This document shows, piece by piece, positions 31,040 to 42,348 of a DNA stretch of 64,000 bases (the first letter of the stretch is position 1; every line of letters begins with the position of its first letter). Source of the stretch: Capsicum annuum (lineage: Eukaryota > Streptophyta > Magnoliopsida > Solanales > Solanaceae); NCBI RefSeq assembly GCF_002878395.1, contig NC_061118.1, positions 92,951,148 through 93,015,147 on the forward strand, read 5' to 3'. The notes under the pieces were generated by a model. The model was given only the letters and a program-made list of their open reading frames with translations, searched no databases and was not told the origin of the DNA. The position numbers and the translations under genes are program-made.

Positions 31040-31300
31040 AAAAGTTTCACCACCACAAATAGATACCAGACAATCCTTATATACTCTTTTAGCAACATAG
31101 TCACCCATTAGAGTAGAAATAGGAAAGAGGTCCAAAATTCACTCGAGACTAAAATCAAAATGTACAGCCGCAAATGGAGTCACATAAGAAAGAGTATACC
31201 CTAGATCAAATAAGAAATATATATCACAAAAGAAAAGTTTCAACATATTAGTGATGACATCAGAAGATGTCTTACACTCCTAACGGGTAGTAAGAGCATA
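31040..31300 (-). pseudogene. E3 aspartic protease domain
   Basis: The minus-strand frame reads FLFDLGYTLSYVTPFAAVHF near 31215-31150. The catalytic Asp is present but the D-S/T-G signature has become D-L-G. It lies between the gag zinc knuckle and RT, as expected for Ty3/gypsy. Confidence 0.75.
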
Positions 31301-32586
31301 GAGATGGTTACGTCCAGTGCTGGAGCTAGAGATGGTACCCTTTGGTTCAGGAGATGATGAAGTAGAAATAGGAACCTTATTAGCCCCAGAAGCAACCTTC
31401 AAAGGGCAATCCCACTGTACATGACCAATCTGATCACAACTAAAGCACCGGTTCCTCCCCTTCTCACACTAATCATGGTGTAACTGACCACAGAATCTAC
31501 AAGAAAGATATGATGGTGCTGAATGGGCTCCACTCACCTAAGTTTGGGCACCCTATTCCCTAGAACCATAACCACTTTGAAAATATTGATCACCAGAGGA
31601 CTTTATGTAAGGAGCACTAACCGTCCAATAGGAGTTAGAACTCCCCTAATTCTTCTTTTGAGACTATTTACCATCATTTCTACCACTCTAATACTGGCCT
31701 CCTCCTTGCTCTAAATGTTTAAATGTCTTACTCTGTATTTCCCCTATCTTACTGGCTTATTATTTTCCTCTTCAACTTATTGCATATACACTTCAAGTCT
31801 AGAGATGTCCATATCCTCATTCAATAAGGCAATCTTTCTCTCTAGAATAAAATCATGGGAAACCTAGAAGAAGATTTCCTTATTCTATACCTTCTGCTAG
31901 ACACTAAGATCAGGAGCATATTATGACAAATGATGGAATTTCAAGGCATACTCCTTTATCGTCATCCTGCCTTACTTCAGATTTTTGAACTCCTCAGCTT
32001 TTGCCTCCCTTAGCTCCCAAGGAAGAAGAAATCAAGAAAGGAACCTAAAAAATATCCCATAAAGTTGACTTGACATCATTTCCCCTAGATTGATCCCACT
32101 TCTCATACTATTGATACACCATCTCCTTTAATTGATAAGCGACCAACTCCACACCCTTTACATTAGTAGCATGTATCACTCTAAAGATCTTTTATATTTT
32201 ATCTATATATCCTTGAGGATACTGCTCAACCTTAGTACTAATGAAAGTTAGAGGGTGCAACCTCATAAACTGGCCAACTCTAGTAAACTCAGAAGAACTC
32301 GCAGCAATACTAGCAGGACCTAATTATTATGATTAAGATTTCACCAATTAGGTAAATAGGTGAATGGAGGGACAAAACTCAAAGTTAGTAATATATCCCT
32401 GAGGTGATTGAGTACGAATATCACCTTATGGAGTAGGATTTGTGGAGACTGGTAAGACTTTACGAGGGTAATCAAAAGTTACGACCCTAGACTAGGATTG
32501 TACCCAGTAATAGGATGAGCTCTGTCCATATTGTCTTCAGATGGGGTGAAAGAGTTTCCATGATTATCAGATCTTCTTAGAGGCAT
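31301..32586 (-). pseudogene. E3 gag
   Basis: Starts at an ATG (32586) coding MPLRRSDNHGNSF. A capsid region with several stops and indels follows. Near 31460-31420 is an intact CCHC zinc knuckle, CFSCDQIGHVQWDC, that would bind element RNA. Preceding stretches are Ser/Gly/Tyr-rich, as in related Gag proteins. Confidence 0.8.
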
Positions 32587-32752
32587 GATCTAAAAGGCAA
32601 GCAAATGGGAATTAGATAGATTCAAGACCTTTGACTCTATAGCCCAAAAATAATACAACACAAAAGTAGAGTCTCTTTTATAGGTGCGCTACATACCCAT
32701 AAAAGAGACTCTACTTGAAATGAATTTGTGGACAGCCAATTGACCATAAACC

Positions 32753-32769
32753 TAGGCTTTGATACCAAC
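32753..32769 (-). promoter_or_regulatory. E3 primer-binding site (Met-tRNA, one mismatch)
   Basis: On the minus strand TTGGTATCAAAGCC lies just inside the 5' LTR end. One G-to-A change from TGGTATCAGAGCC. Confidence 0.9.
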
Positions 32770-32771
32770 TT

Positions 32772-34918
32772 TGTCATGACCCAAACCAGGGCCTAACCGT
32801 GATGGTCTTCTCAAGTCCGTCGAGGATTGGAGACCACCCCTATTTCCCAGTCAAAAGAACACAACATATACTAACATGGATTGATGTATGAACATATAAC
32901 AAGATATAGTAACATAAGTCCAAAGACTCTACATTATATCAATAACCACCAATCGATACCAATAACTAATACCAACTATAAACTAAACGCCTAAGCCATA
33001 GTATCCACAAAGCCTCTAATAAAATTAAATAATAATAAAGTATCAGCACATGCCCCTGACCATAGCCAAAAATAAGTTTGAAATAAAGTCTAAGACATAA
33101 GAAACCAAAACATTAAATAAAGTCTTTCGAAGGATGAAAGCTTACCACTTCAAGTCAACCCATGAACTATCCACAAACACCCAACCTTTATGCAGGAAAG
33201 GTAGAAGAATTTTTGGTGCCAACATCGCATGGGGATACAACGTCTAGAAATGGTTAGCGGCTAGAGTGCTAGCATGTACCTCAGGGATAAGAAATAAGAT
33301 AATGCCATGAGTAGTAATTCAAAACCAGTCAAATCTAATGTACATCATCAAATGGAAATATATATATATATATCATATGGTGGGGTAGGGAATAAGGCTT
33401 AACATAAATTTTTAAAATCATAACCTGGACTGTGTAGTATAGCCATCATAATTAAGGAACTTACAGGCTATATGGGCCTAGTTCTCCCCTATCTAGAAGG
33501 CCCTCAGTGCATGTAACCACATGAATAAGAGGATAATCATATGCTATATGACTAATGGAGGATCGAACCTCCTGACATAAATCAAAGATAACTTAAGAAC
33601 TAACTCTTACCTCCCAATCATATATTAATAATAAGAGGGACTCAAACCTTCCAGTCATTTAGACCCCTAAGTCGGCTAACACAATTTTTAGTATTGGTCC
33701 CTTAAGACCTCCACTTTCACAGCCTGACCACAAAACCCACTTTTCAAGTCTAATTAAAATGTTTAACATACATTCCCAATTTATTGAATCAATTATGCAT
33801 TTAGGAATCCCATTGTTATCATCATACCAATCCCACTTATAAGTTTATTATCATGCTATAATCCATTAACCATCATATGGGAAAACTCATGACCCCTAAG
33901 GTTCAATTAACATTCACACGGAAGATCAACATACCCCAAAGTCAATAAAATCATAGAATGATTCATTAACCTTTTATGCCAATGCTTTAGTTTAAGTGAG
34001 CAAGTCAAAATATGTGACAAAGCCATGTATCATTATCAATTTCACATTTAGGTTAGGGAACTCAATTTCCAAAACCATATGTCAAAGCAAAATTCATCAT
34101 AGTTGGGAAATCATAACCTCTTTGATTATTCACCAATCCCATGTATCCCATAATTTTAAAACCATTAATAAAGCATGAATAATGTATAATAAACTAGGGA
34201 TAATAAATTTAACAACTATTCATACCAAGGCCCTCAATTATATTAAAACCCTTATTTTAAATCTATATAATTAACCATTTAAATTCATGCATTAGATAAA
34301 ATGAATTTAAGGGTAGAGTCATATGCCTAAAATACCCATGATTATGGAGAGAATTCAACCCTTGAAGCTCTACTTGACCTACTTCTTTGAAACACTAAGT
34401 ATTGATACTTGAGAGGACTTGAGAATAAATAGAGTGTATTTTATATTTATTATTGATTAAAATAGGGTCCGAAGTATGTTTATAGGTTGTGGGTTATTAT
34501 TTAAATAAGAGTAAAATATCTAAAATACCCTTGATAAAAATCTCAAAAATAAGCCGCTAGTCGTTAGGGTAACCTTACGACTCATAGGTTCACCCGACGA
34601 CTCATGTCCCCTCAATCACAGTTTGGATAGTATCTCAAACCACCAATACTGGTCTAGTTATGGAAAGGACCTTACGACTCATAACAAGTAATGTTCGTAC
34701 TACTTGAACACTTTGGGCATCACACTAGTTTCCTTATGGAAAAGATTATATGAGCAATAGTTGTATTCAAAATAGTGACTTATAAAAATCTTACTAGACA
34801 TATTAAGACTGGGTTATATGACCTATAATGACTCTCTATGATTCGCAAGGAAAGTCATCGCCAGGACAGTGAGCTTAGAACTTAAAATTTTCAAAGAATT
34901 AACACCTGGGGTGTTTCA
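32772..34918 (-). repeat. E3 5' LTR
   Basis: 2147 bp, paired with 25802-27757. It includes about 250 extra bp at about 33453-33710. The minus-strand TATA (TATAAACAT) is at about 34478-34484. Confidence 0.9.
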
Positions 34919-36060
34919 ATAATAGTTGCTCAGCTAGTGGTTTCCATTCCTGCTTTGTCTTTTGAGGAGCAGAAAATATTGGGTAGATTCTTTAGAGTGC
35001 CTTTGCCTAGATTTTCTGGTGCTCCAAGCAGGGATGCATATGAGTTTCTAATTTCTTGAGAAAATAGGCTCCATAATTTGGGCCTTTTAAGACTTGTGGT
35101 ATCGATTACACCTTATTTCCACTGGACTTTTTTGCTCATCATTGGTGGAGAGGTTATATGGATTCTAGAACAGCTAGATCTTCTTCCTTGACATAAACTT
35201 AGTTCTCCAAGATGTTCTTGGAGAAGTATATGCCTCACAGCCTTAGAGATCATTTACAATATTAGTTCTCTAGATTACAGCAAGGATCCATGATAATTGT
35301 AATATATGAGGCTTATTTTTATAAGTTGGATAGGCATGGGACTTCTATTTTTGGACATTGAGTATAAGAGAGTTTACTGCTTTGTTAAAGGGTTGAGACT
35401 CCCCATTCGTATGGCTCTTAGTGTTTAGTTACTGGGGTATATAATTTTCTATGGTTTTAAATCATGCTCGAGTTATGAAGGAGATGTATTATGAGGCCTA
35501 ATAGGGAAATAATAAGAGGGCTGGATATCAAGGCAGTTTTGGTGGAAGCATAGTAGTTCCCAATTTAGAAGTATTAGTTCTTATGGTGGGTATTCTCTAT
35601 ATTCATCCAATTAGTCTTCGAGTCAACCCAGTCTACTAATTCAAGAAACTCTTTAGATTACTGATGAAGGTTAGTCTCATGCTAGTGATCGCCTGGTCAG
35701 GGCAGCTGTCAGTCTTCTAGGGTTTGTCTTTTAGGTAATCTAGTCATGGCGGTTGTTCTGTGTCAGTCAAATCAGCTGGTTCTAGTTTAGCTCTGGGAAC
35801 ATGATTTAGCTGTGGGTCTTTTGATCATTTAGTGTGTGAGTTTCCTAGTCGTAGGGTGATTATTGTTTTTACTCAGGGTGCTTTTTCTATTAGAGCAGTT
35901 CATTCCTTAGCTAGAGATGCGTTTTATGGTCGTTGGGGCAGTTTCTAGGGTACTTAAAGATGTTCTCAAGCAAGTAGGATAGGAGGTCGATTAGGTACCC
36001 AGCCAGATAGTGGGCATGGTCAGTTATATGCAGTACTTGCTAAACCCAAACCTGAGACTT
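34919..36060 (+). pseudogene. E2 gag, part after the E3 insertion
   Basis: Resumes with VAQLVVSIPALSFEEQKILG, then RFFRVPLPRFSGAPSRDAYE, the canonical start of the chromovirus capsid domain. It has many stops. A zinc knuckle near 35803-35850 reads FSCGSFDHLVCEFP and lacks the first Cys of CCHC. Confidence 0.75.
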
Positions 36061-36089
36061 CAGATGCTATTGTTATAGGTATGATTTTA

Positions 36090-36560
36090 GTATGTCGCCA
36101 GTGGGGTTTTGCTTTAGTTGATCTGAGATCCACTTATTCTTATATTTCTACTTATTATTCACCATAGTTGGAGTTGTATTATGATTTATTATCTATGCCA
36201 CTGAGTGTATCTACTCCCATAGGTGATTCTTTAGTAGTGGATCAATTATTCAGATTATGTGCTGTGACAGCTAGTGATGTTGATACTTATGCTGATCTAA
36301 TTACTCTAGATATGGTGTATTTTGTTGTGATTCTAGGCATAGACTGGTTATCCAACTATCGTGTGGTCATGGACTATATTTTTGATACTGTTACCTTTGC
36401 CTAGCCCGACATACCACCAATTGTATGGCAGAAAGAAGTTAGCCATGAGTCGACAGTGATTATTTCTTATGTTTATGCTAGGAGGCTTATTTTGAAGGGT
36501 TGTGAGTCTTATCTTGCTTATATTTGTGATACTAGTGTGGAGAGTCCATCGCTTGACTCC
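36090..36560 (+). pseudogene. E2 aspartic protease domain
   Basis: Reads FALVDLRSTYSYIS (D-L-R in place of D-S/T-G), then LITLDMVYFVVILGIDWLSN, the second conserved protease motif. The open piece is 36168-36404. The active-site context is lost. Confidence 0.75.
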
Positions 36561-37460
36561 ATTTCTATTGTTTGTAAATTTCCTGATGTGTTCCCTACCT
36601 GCCTACCAGGTATTCCTCTATAGGTGAAATTGAGTTTGCTATTGATCTCGAGCTTGGAATCCGACCTATTTTTATAGAACCTTACCATATAGTTCCTACC
36701 AAGCTTAAGGAGCTAAATCCTTAGCTTTAGGATCTTCTTAGTAAGGGTTTTATTAGACTGAGTGTGTCTCCTTAGGGTTTTTTTGTTTTATTTGTGAATA
36801 AGAAGGATGGATCTATGCATATGTATCAATTATAGGTAGCTCAATAAGGTGATGGTGAAGAACTGTTATCCTATACCTCACATTGATGATTTATTTGACC
36901 AGATCAAGGTGCGATAATGTTTTATAAAATTGATTTAGGGTCTGGTTACCATCAGTTAAGGATTTAGGCTGAGAATATCCCAAAGAAAGCTTTTAGGACC
37001 CATTACAATTATTTTGAGTTCTTAGTGATGTCTTTTGGATTGACTAATGCCCCAGCCTCATTCACGGATTTGATGAACCAAGTCATCAGGACTTGTTTTG
37101 ATTCCTTCATGATTGTGTTCATTGATGACATCCTTTTGTATTCAAAGAGTAGTGAGAAGTATGCATAATATTTGAGGATCGTGCTCCAAACCTTAAGGGA
37201 TTATGTAATTTTTTCCAAGTTCTCCAAGAGCGAGTTTCGGCTTGAGTTTCTGAAATTCCTTGGACATGTGGTGTCTAAGGATGGTATTATGGTAGACCCA
37301 GCTAAGATTGAGCTGATTCGTGATTGGGTTAAACCTACATCTCCGATTGTGGTTCGTAGCTTCATTAGTTTGGCCAATTATTATAGATGCTTCATCGAGG
37401 GTTTTTCTACTATTACATCCCCTATGACTAGATTGACTTGGAAGGAGATTCTTTTTTGAT
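36561..37460 (+). pseudogene. E2 reverse transcriptase
   Basis: The fingers and palm are recognisable across frames: IPHIDDLFDQIKV near 36885, a stretch matching SFGLTNAP near 37035, and [11 protein letters not shown] near 37115-37150, where the YxDD-type box is intact. The thumb is open at 37172-37459, with LKFLGHVVSKDGIMVDPAKI and LANYYRCFIEGFS. Stops and indels make it non-functional. Confidence 0.85.
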
Positions 37461-37469
37461 GGTTTGAGG

Positions 37470-37990
37470 AGTGTGAGTCGAGCTTTGGAAAGCTTAAGAA
37501 TTTTCTCACTTTAGCTCCTATTTTAGCTCTTTCTATTGAGGGTGAGGGATTCACCATGTTTTGTGATGCTTCTAGTGTTGGTATAGGTTGTGTACTAATA
37601 CAACAGGGTCATGTTATCTCTTATGATTCTAGGCAAATTATGGTGCATAAGCACAACCACCTCACTCATGATTTAGAGTTGGCGGCGATAGTTTTCACGT
37701 ATAAGATTTGGAGGCATTATCTTTATGGCGTGCATTGTGAGATTTTTATCGATCATCATATCCTTCAACATTTAGGACCCAAAGGGAGCATAATGCTTGA
37801 CAACTTCTATAGATGGAGTTGGTTAAGGATTATGATATTTCCATCGTGTATCATCTGGGAAAAATGAATATCGTAGTAGATGCCTTGAGGTGCAAGGCAG
37901 TGAGTATGGGTAGATTGGCTAGTATTTCAGTTTCTCAGAGGTCATTGGCACGGGATATTCAATACTTATCTAACTTAATAGTTTTCCTTG
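37470..37990 (+). pseudogene. E2 RNase H domain
   Basis: Reads MFCDASSVGIGCVLIQQG (first Asp), [20 protein letters not shown] (Glu), and IFIDHHILQHL (Asp), so all three acidic residues remain. A frameshift near 37800 moves to the frame with MELVKDYDISIVYHLGKMNI and VDALR. Confidence 0.85.
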
Positions 37991-38064
37991 ATATTTCATA
38001 CCTTAGGATGATTCTTGCTAGTTTTGAGGAAAGGTCTTCATTATTTGAGCAGATTCGTGATTGT

Positions 38065-38910
38065 TAGTTTGAGAATAACAGGCTTATCTTCCTTCGAGAT
38101 CAGGTGTTGAGTGGTAAGTATGAGAGATTCACCATAGATTTCGAGGGTGTTTTGAGGTTTTATGGCCGCATTTATATTTCATAAATTGATGACTTAATTC
38201 AGTTGATTTTTCATGAGACTCAAAATTCTAGATATTCTGTTCACCCCGTTACAACTAAGATGTACAAAGATTTGAGACAACATTATTAGTGGAGTGGTAT
38301 GAAGAAGGATGTGGCAGATTTTATAGCTCATAGCCTATGTTGCAACAGGTAATGGCCGAGAATCAGCAACCTAGTGTTTTAACTCAGAGGTCACCCAATC
38401 CTGTGTGTAAATGGGAATAGATTACCACGGACTTTGTTAGTAAGTTGCCTTGCACCTCCCATGGTTTTGTGGTATTTGGGTCATTGTGGATCATTTGACT
38501 AAGTCATCACATTTTATTCATATTCAGATGTCCTTTAGTGCTGAGAGATTAGCCCATATCTATGTTCGGGAGATAATTCAATTGCATGGTGTGCCTATTT
38601 TTATCATTTCAGACCGTGGTTCTTTGTTCACTTTGAGGTTTTAAAGAGCATTTCAGGAGGGGTTGGGCACTCAAGTATATTTGAGTACAACCTTTCATTC
38701 ATAGATCGATGGCCAGTTTGAGTGAACTATTCAGGTACTTGAGGATATGCTCTTAGCCTGTATTTTGAATTTTGGAGGCTAGTGGAAGCAATGCATAGGA
38801 TTTGAAGAGTTAACGTATATAACAACTATTATTCAAGTATTGAGATAACGTCCTCTGAGTCATTTTCCATATTTCCACTTACTTTTGATGTTGGAGATTT
38901 TATATATCTA
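38065..38910 (+). pseudogene. E2 integrase, C-terminally deleted
   Basis: A zinc-module remnant (HETQNSRYSVHPVTTKMYKD) is near 38212-38275. The core follows: [18 protein letters not shown] (first Asp), [10 protein letters not shown] (second Asp), and a Glu in DGQFE before a stop at about 38725. The frame continues YNNYYSSIEI and FDVGDFIYLTK and then passes directly into LTR-like sequence. The C-terminal domain, any chromodomain and the polypurine tract are absent, which marks a deletion junction at about 38905-38920. Confidence 0.8.
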
Positions 38911-38917
38911 ACCAAGT

Positions 38918-41822
38918 CATTTATGACTTTCTAGGACTGACAGTTCGGTTATTGGGAAGTTCATTTGGTTTTTAGATCCACTTCCCTATTTTGAAGTCTT
39001 TGCTGGTTCCAAATCACCACTAGGCAAAAACTTCTGTAAAACAATCTCGTAATGCAAATTTTGACCATGCTAGCAACTTTAAATATAGAATTTATGTTAG
39101 GTAAAACTTCGGTTTGGGTCCTAAGGCAACCGAGCTTATTTTGACATATTGGTCGGAAAGTTGAAAAATTAGAATAGGTATGGGACCCACTTTTGGTCAA
39201 AATGACCTCAAATGAAAACTTTAACTTTGCCATTGCATCCAAAATATTGAATTTGATGTGGTTACAGTTCATTTATGTATATGAAGATCCAAATAAATCC
39301 CAAGGCCTTGGCAAAAAATTGGAAAAAATTGGAAAAAATTCCAAGTTTCAACTGAGATCTATAGGCCGATGATCGGACACCCAGGGCCACGATTGCGGTA
39401 TCCTTTGTAGAGGGGATAGTGTGATCAGACTAAGGATTGTTACTATTGCAACACCTACTTCTGATACCATGTACTGCGATTGCAGACTTGCATATTGTGT
39501 TAGCAATATTTGATTACTTGTTGGGGTATAAATAGACCTCTTATTTCGCGGATTAGCATATTTTCATCCATACCTTCAGAGAAAAAAATACTAAATAGAA
39601 GGATATCTCAAAATTTAGACATGCGGGTGACATAGGATCTTGATTAACATCTATTTTTGTGATTATTATCTGAATTAAGTAAGATTTCATCCCTTTTCTC
39701 GGTGGCTTTTAATTATTTCTTGAAAAAAACCCAATAGCTTTAGGGCTTGATTTATCCCCAATTTTAGCTTGGTTTTCACCCATTCTTAAGGGTTATGATT
39801 CCTTGATTATGTATGAATGTTGGGTTGGCCTAAATAATGTGATTTCCATAGGTAGGACCCACATAGGATTTTGATGTTATTTTTGGTACCGAATTACAAT
39901 GGTGAAATATGGGTATATTTATTCCCATATTGATATATAGAATGTGATTTTGATAGCTTGACATCTTGAAGAGGATTCTAGGAATGAAAAAAATGAAGGT
40001 TTAGCAGTTCATTGAGCTTTCTTCAATGTTGAGGTAGGCTAGGTTTATCGCATGTATGATTGAGCTACTTTATAGTACTTGTATGGTATCTTGTTATATT
40101 TTGGGATGGGTTTTAGGTGTTGATTGATAGACTGCAAGACTTGGGGTTAGTCGAGGCATTTAGGCTATTTGGACACCATAAGCTTGAAAACGTAGCTAGT
40201 TCCCTTGTGCTTAGAGTGAATTAGACTTCATTCTTGATATTTAGAATGAGAAAGTCTTAGATTACTCTAATTAGGCATAATTGACCTAGTTGTTCATGTT
40301 TTAGGTGAATTCCTTATCTTAGGGATAATTTAGGCTTGTTTGACATCTAAAAGTGGATCTAGATACCTTGATCCTAGTTTGGGTAGAAATTTGCTTAAAA
40401 TGGAACTTGCGGACTTGAAGTGGGTTCTTAACCCACTTTAGTTTATGACATGTGGTAGATTTGGTAAACCTTTATGCTATTTAGACTCTAAGAAATATGT
40501 ATTGAGGTAACATTGATGAATCTTAATACTTGATGGTTATATTGGTTGATGTGAGGAGTGAAACCTACTGATCATGTGTTTGGTTATGCTATTGATGATA
40601 TGACTTATGGTGATGATTGATTATATTATGACCAATTCAATTCTGGGTATTAATTATATTATGATCGGTTTAATTTTGGGTATTGATTATATTAAGGCCG
40701 ATTCAATTTCGTGTATTAATTATATTATGACCTGTCAATTTTGGGTATTGCTTATATTATGGCCGGTTCTATTTTGGATATTGATTATATTATGACAAGT
40801 TCAATTTTAGGTATTGACTATACAAATATTATCGATTTGAATCTGGGTATTTACCATGACATGATAAAATGATAACATGATGAATAATGGGTAAGGGATG
40901 TCTAGTGAATAAATGATGCTTAGTAGATAAATGGTGATTAGTTGATGTCTAATGTTATGAATAAAAGGTGATTTAGGGATGACTAGTGGATTATGGAATA
41001 ATGTTGGTAAATTGCTAGTGGTGGCATAATGCCGAATGATGGTGAATTGTGGAATGATGGTTAAATAATGTTGATTTGATGATGCATACTTAGACTATTC
41101 TTCCCTTGAATGTACTCTCTAGTCGTATGGGAGGCTCTGATAAGTTCTTTTCTTTTCTGCACTAATTGGCTTGTGGGAGCCAATTTCATAGTTATGTTTG
41201 CTTGTTCTTGATTCTTTACATTATATTATTGTTATTATTTAGGTTTATGCAATATTTATGTACAGTGATGATGGGGATGATTCATGTTCGATTATTTACC
41301 TTGACTAAGTTATATTATCTTGCATTTTATCATTCTCATATCATGACTTATTTTAGTCGGCCAATGATGCCTACTGAGTACCCGTTGTTTTGGTACTCAT
41401 ACTATGCTTCTATACTTTTTGGTGCAGATCCGAGTACTAGTTGGCGTCTTTGATCTGAGTTCATGCGGTGTTGATATTTCAGAGATAGGGTGAACTCTTG
41501 GAGTTTGAGTCAACCATTTTCTTCTATATTTGTATTTAGTCTTTTATTTTTAGACAAGTGTATTGACTATTTTTAGACATTTGGGTTGTATTATTGACAT
41601 TACTCGCTCTTGTACTAGCACTACCAGGTTTTGGCATTGGTATTGTATTTGACTATCTTATCTATTTAGAGTGACTTGCATATTATTTGTGTTGTTAATT
41701 TTCGCCTAAGTTGGAAATTTTCTACCAAATTAACCCTTTGCATTGGCTCCGAGTTATGATTCGACTTACCTGCTGGTAGGTTTTAGTAGGTACCATCATG
41801 ACTCATAAATCGGATCGTGATA
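38918..41822 (+). repeat. E2 3' LTR, 5'-truncated
   Basis: Matches the 5' LTR from TCATTTATGACTTT onward; roughly the first 75 bases are missing. It includes a TATA box (GGGGTATAAATAGAC at about 39522) and the 33-bp minisatellite (40610-40830). It ends GTGATA, a one-base change from GTGACA. Confidence 0.88.
40610..40830 (+). repeat. 33-bp minisatellite in the E2 3' LTR
   Basis: About six diverged copies of the same unit as 23985-24210. The repeats have diverged within and between the LTRs. Confidence 0.85.
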
Positions 41823-42348
41823 GAAGAGTGTTAGGCATTGCGTTTTGCTTAGCACAGAGTGATGCCTAAGCCTTATAAACTTTACAATTTTTAATTTATA
41901 ATGTAGCAAAATAGTAATCACACAAAAATTATTTTAAAAAAGCTATACCAATAGTTTAAACAATTAAAAATATGACTAAAGAAACTCATGCAAATAAACC
42001 TTCGAACATGATTTTACAAATATAAATAAGGAAAAGATATAGAAGTTATTATGAGATGCAATACAACTCTAATATCTTAACTTTCAAATAATAAAATAAT
42101 CATAATTTCTTAAAGTATATTCCTATCTCACTGTGCAATTCACCTTCTTGAAAAGAAATAATCAATAAACTTTATAATATTGTAAAATATGAGCAACAGA
42201 AGAATACAAAATAAGATATTTTAGACAAGAAATATAAAAAAGGAGTAAATAACTTTCTTCAATTGAGTGTGTAAAATATGATCAATATAGAATAATATAA
42301 AATAAAATATTTTAGACAAGAACTATAGAAAATATGGAAAAAGCATTT
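41823..42348. repeat. AT-rich spacer with a diverged direct repeat of about 90 bp
   Basis: GTAAAATATGAGCAA at about 42182 and GTAAAATATGATCAA at about 42272 start two similar segments, each containing ATATTTTAGACAAGAA. No gene is seen. Confidence 0.6.

Larger units (their letters stand above)
25802..34918 (-). mobile_element. E3: chromovirus nested in E2 gag, opposite strand
   Basis: 9117 bp. On the minus strand the 5' LTR is 34918-32772 and the 3' LTR 27757-25802. The LTRs start TGAAACACCC and end TGACA. A Met-tRNA primer site lies at 32753-32769 and a polypurine tract AAGGGGGGAGAA directly before the 3' LTR. Gag, protease, RT, RNase H, integrase and chromodomain occur in order. Joining the flanks restores E2 gag continuity (..LPAPI, then VAQLVVSIPALSFEEQK), so E3 inserted after E2. 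The flanks share only AT, so the 5-bp duplication has decayed. All genes are broken. Confidence 0.92.
22264..41822 (+). mobile_element. E2: Ty3/gypsy element hosting a nested opposite-strand element
   Basis: The plus-strand 5' LTR is 22264-25205, the Met-tRNA primer site 25209-25221, and the 3' LTR about 38918-41822. Gag is interrupted at 25801/34919 by E3. Protease, RT, RNase H and integrase follow at 36100-38910. The LTRs begin near GTAATGACTCTTCAGGTC and end GTGACA or GTGATA. No exact target duplication is seen: GAAGG before and GAAGA after differ by one base and are offset by one. The coding region is heavily degraded. Integrase runs straight into the 3' LTR, so its C-terminus, the polypurine tract and the LTR start were deleted. 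Confidence 0.85.
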
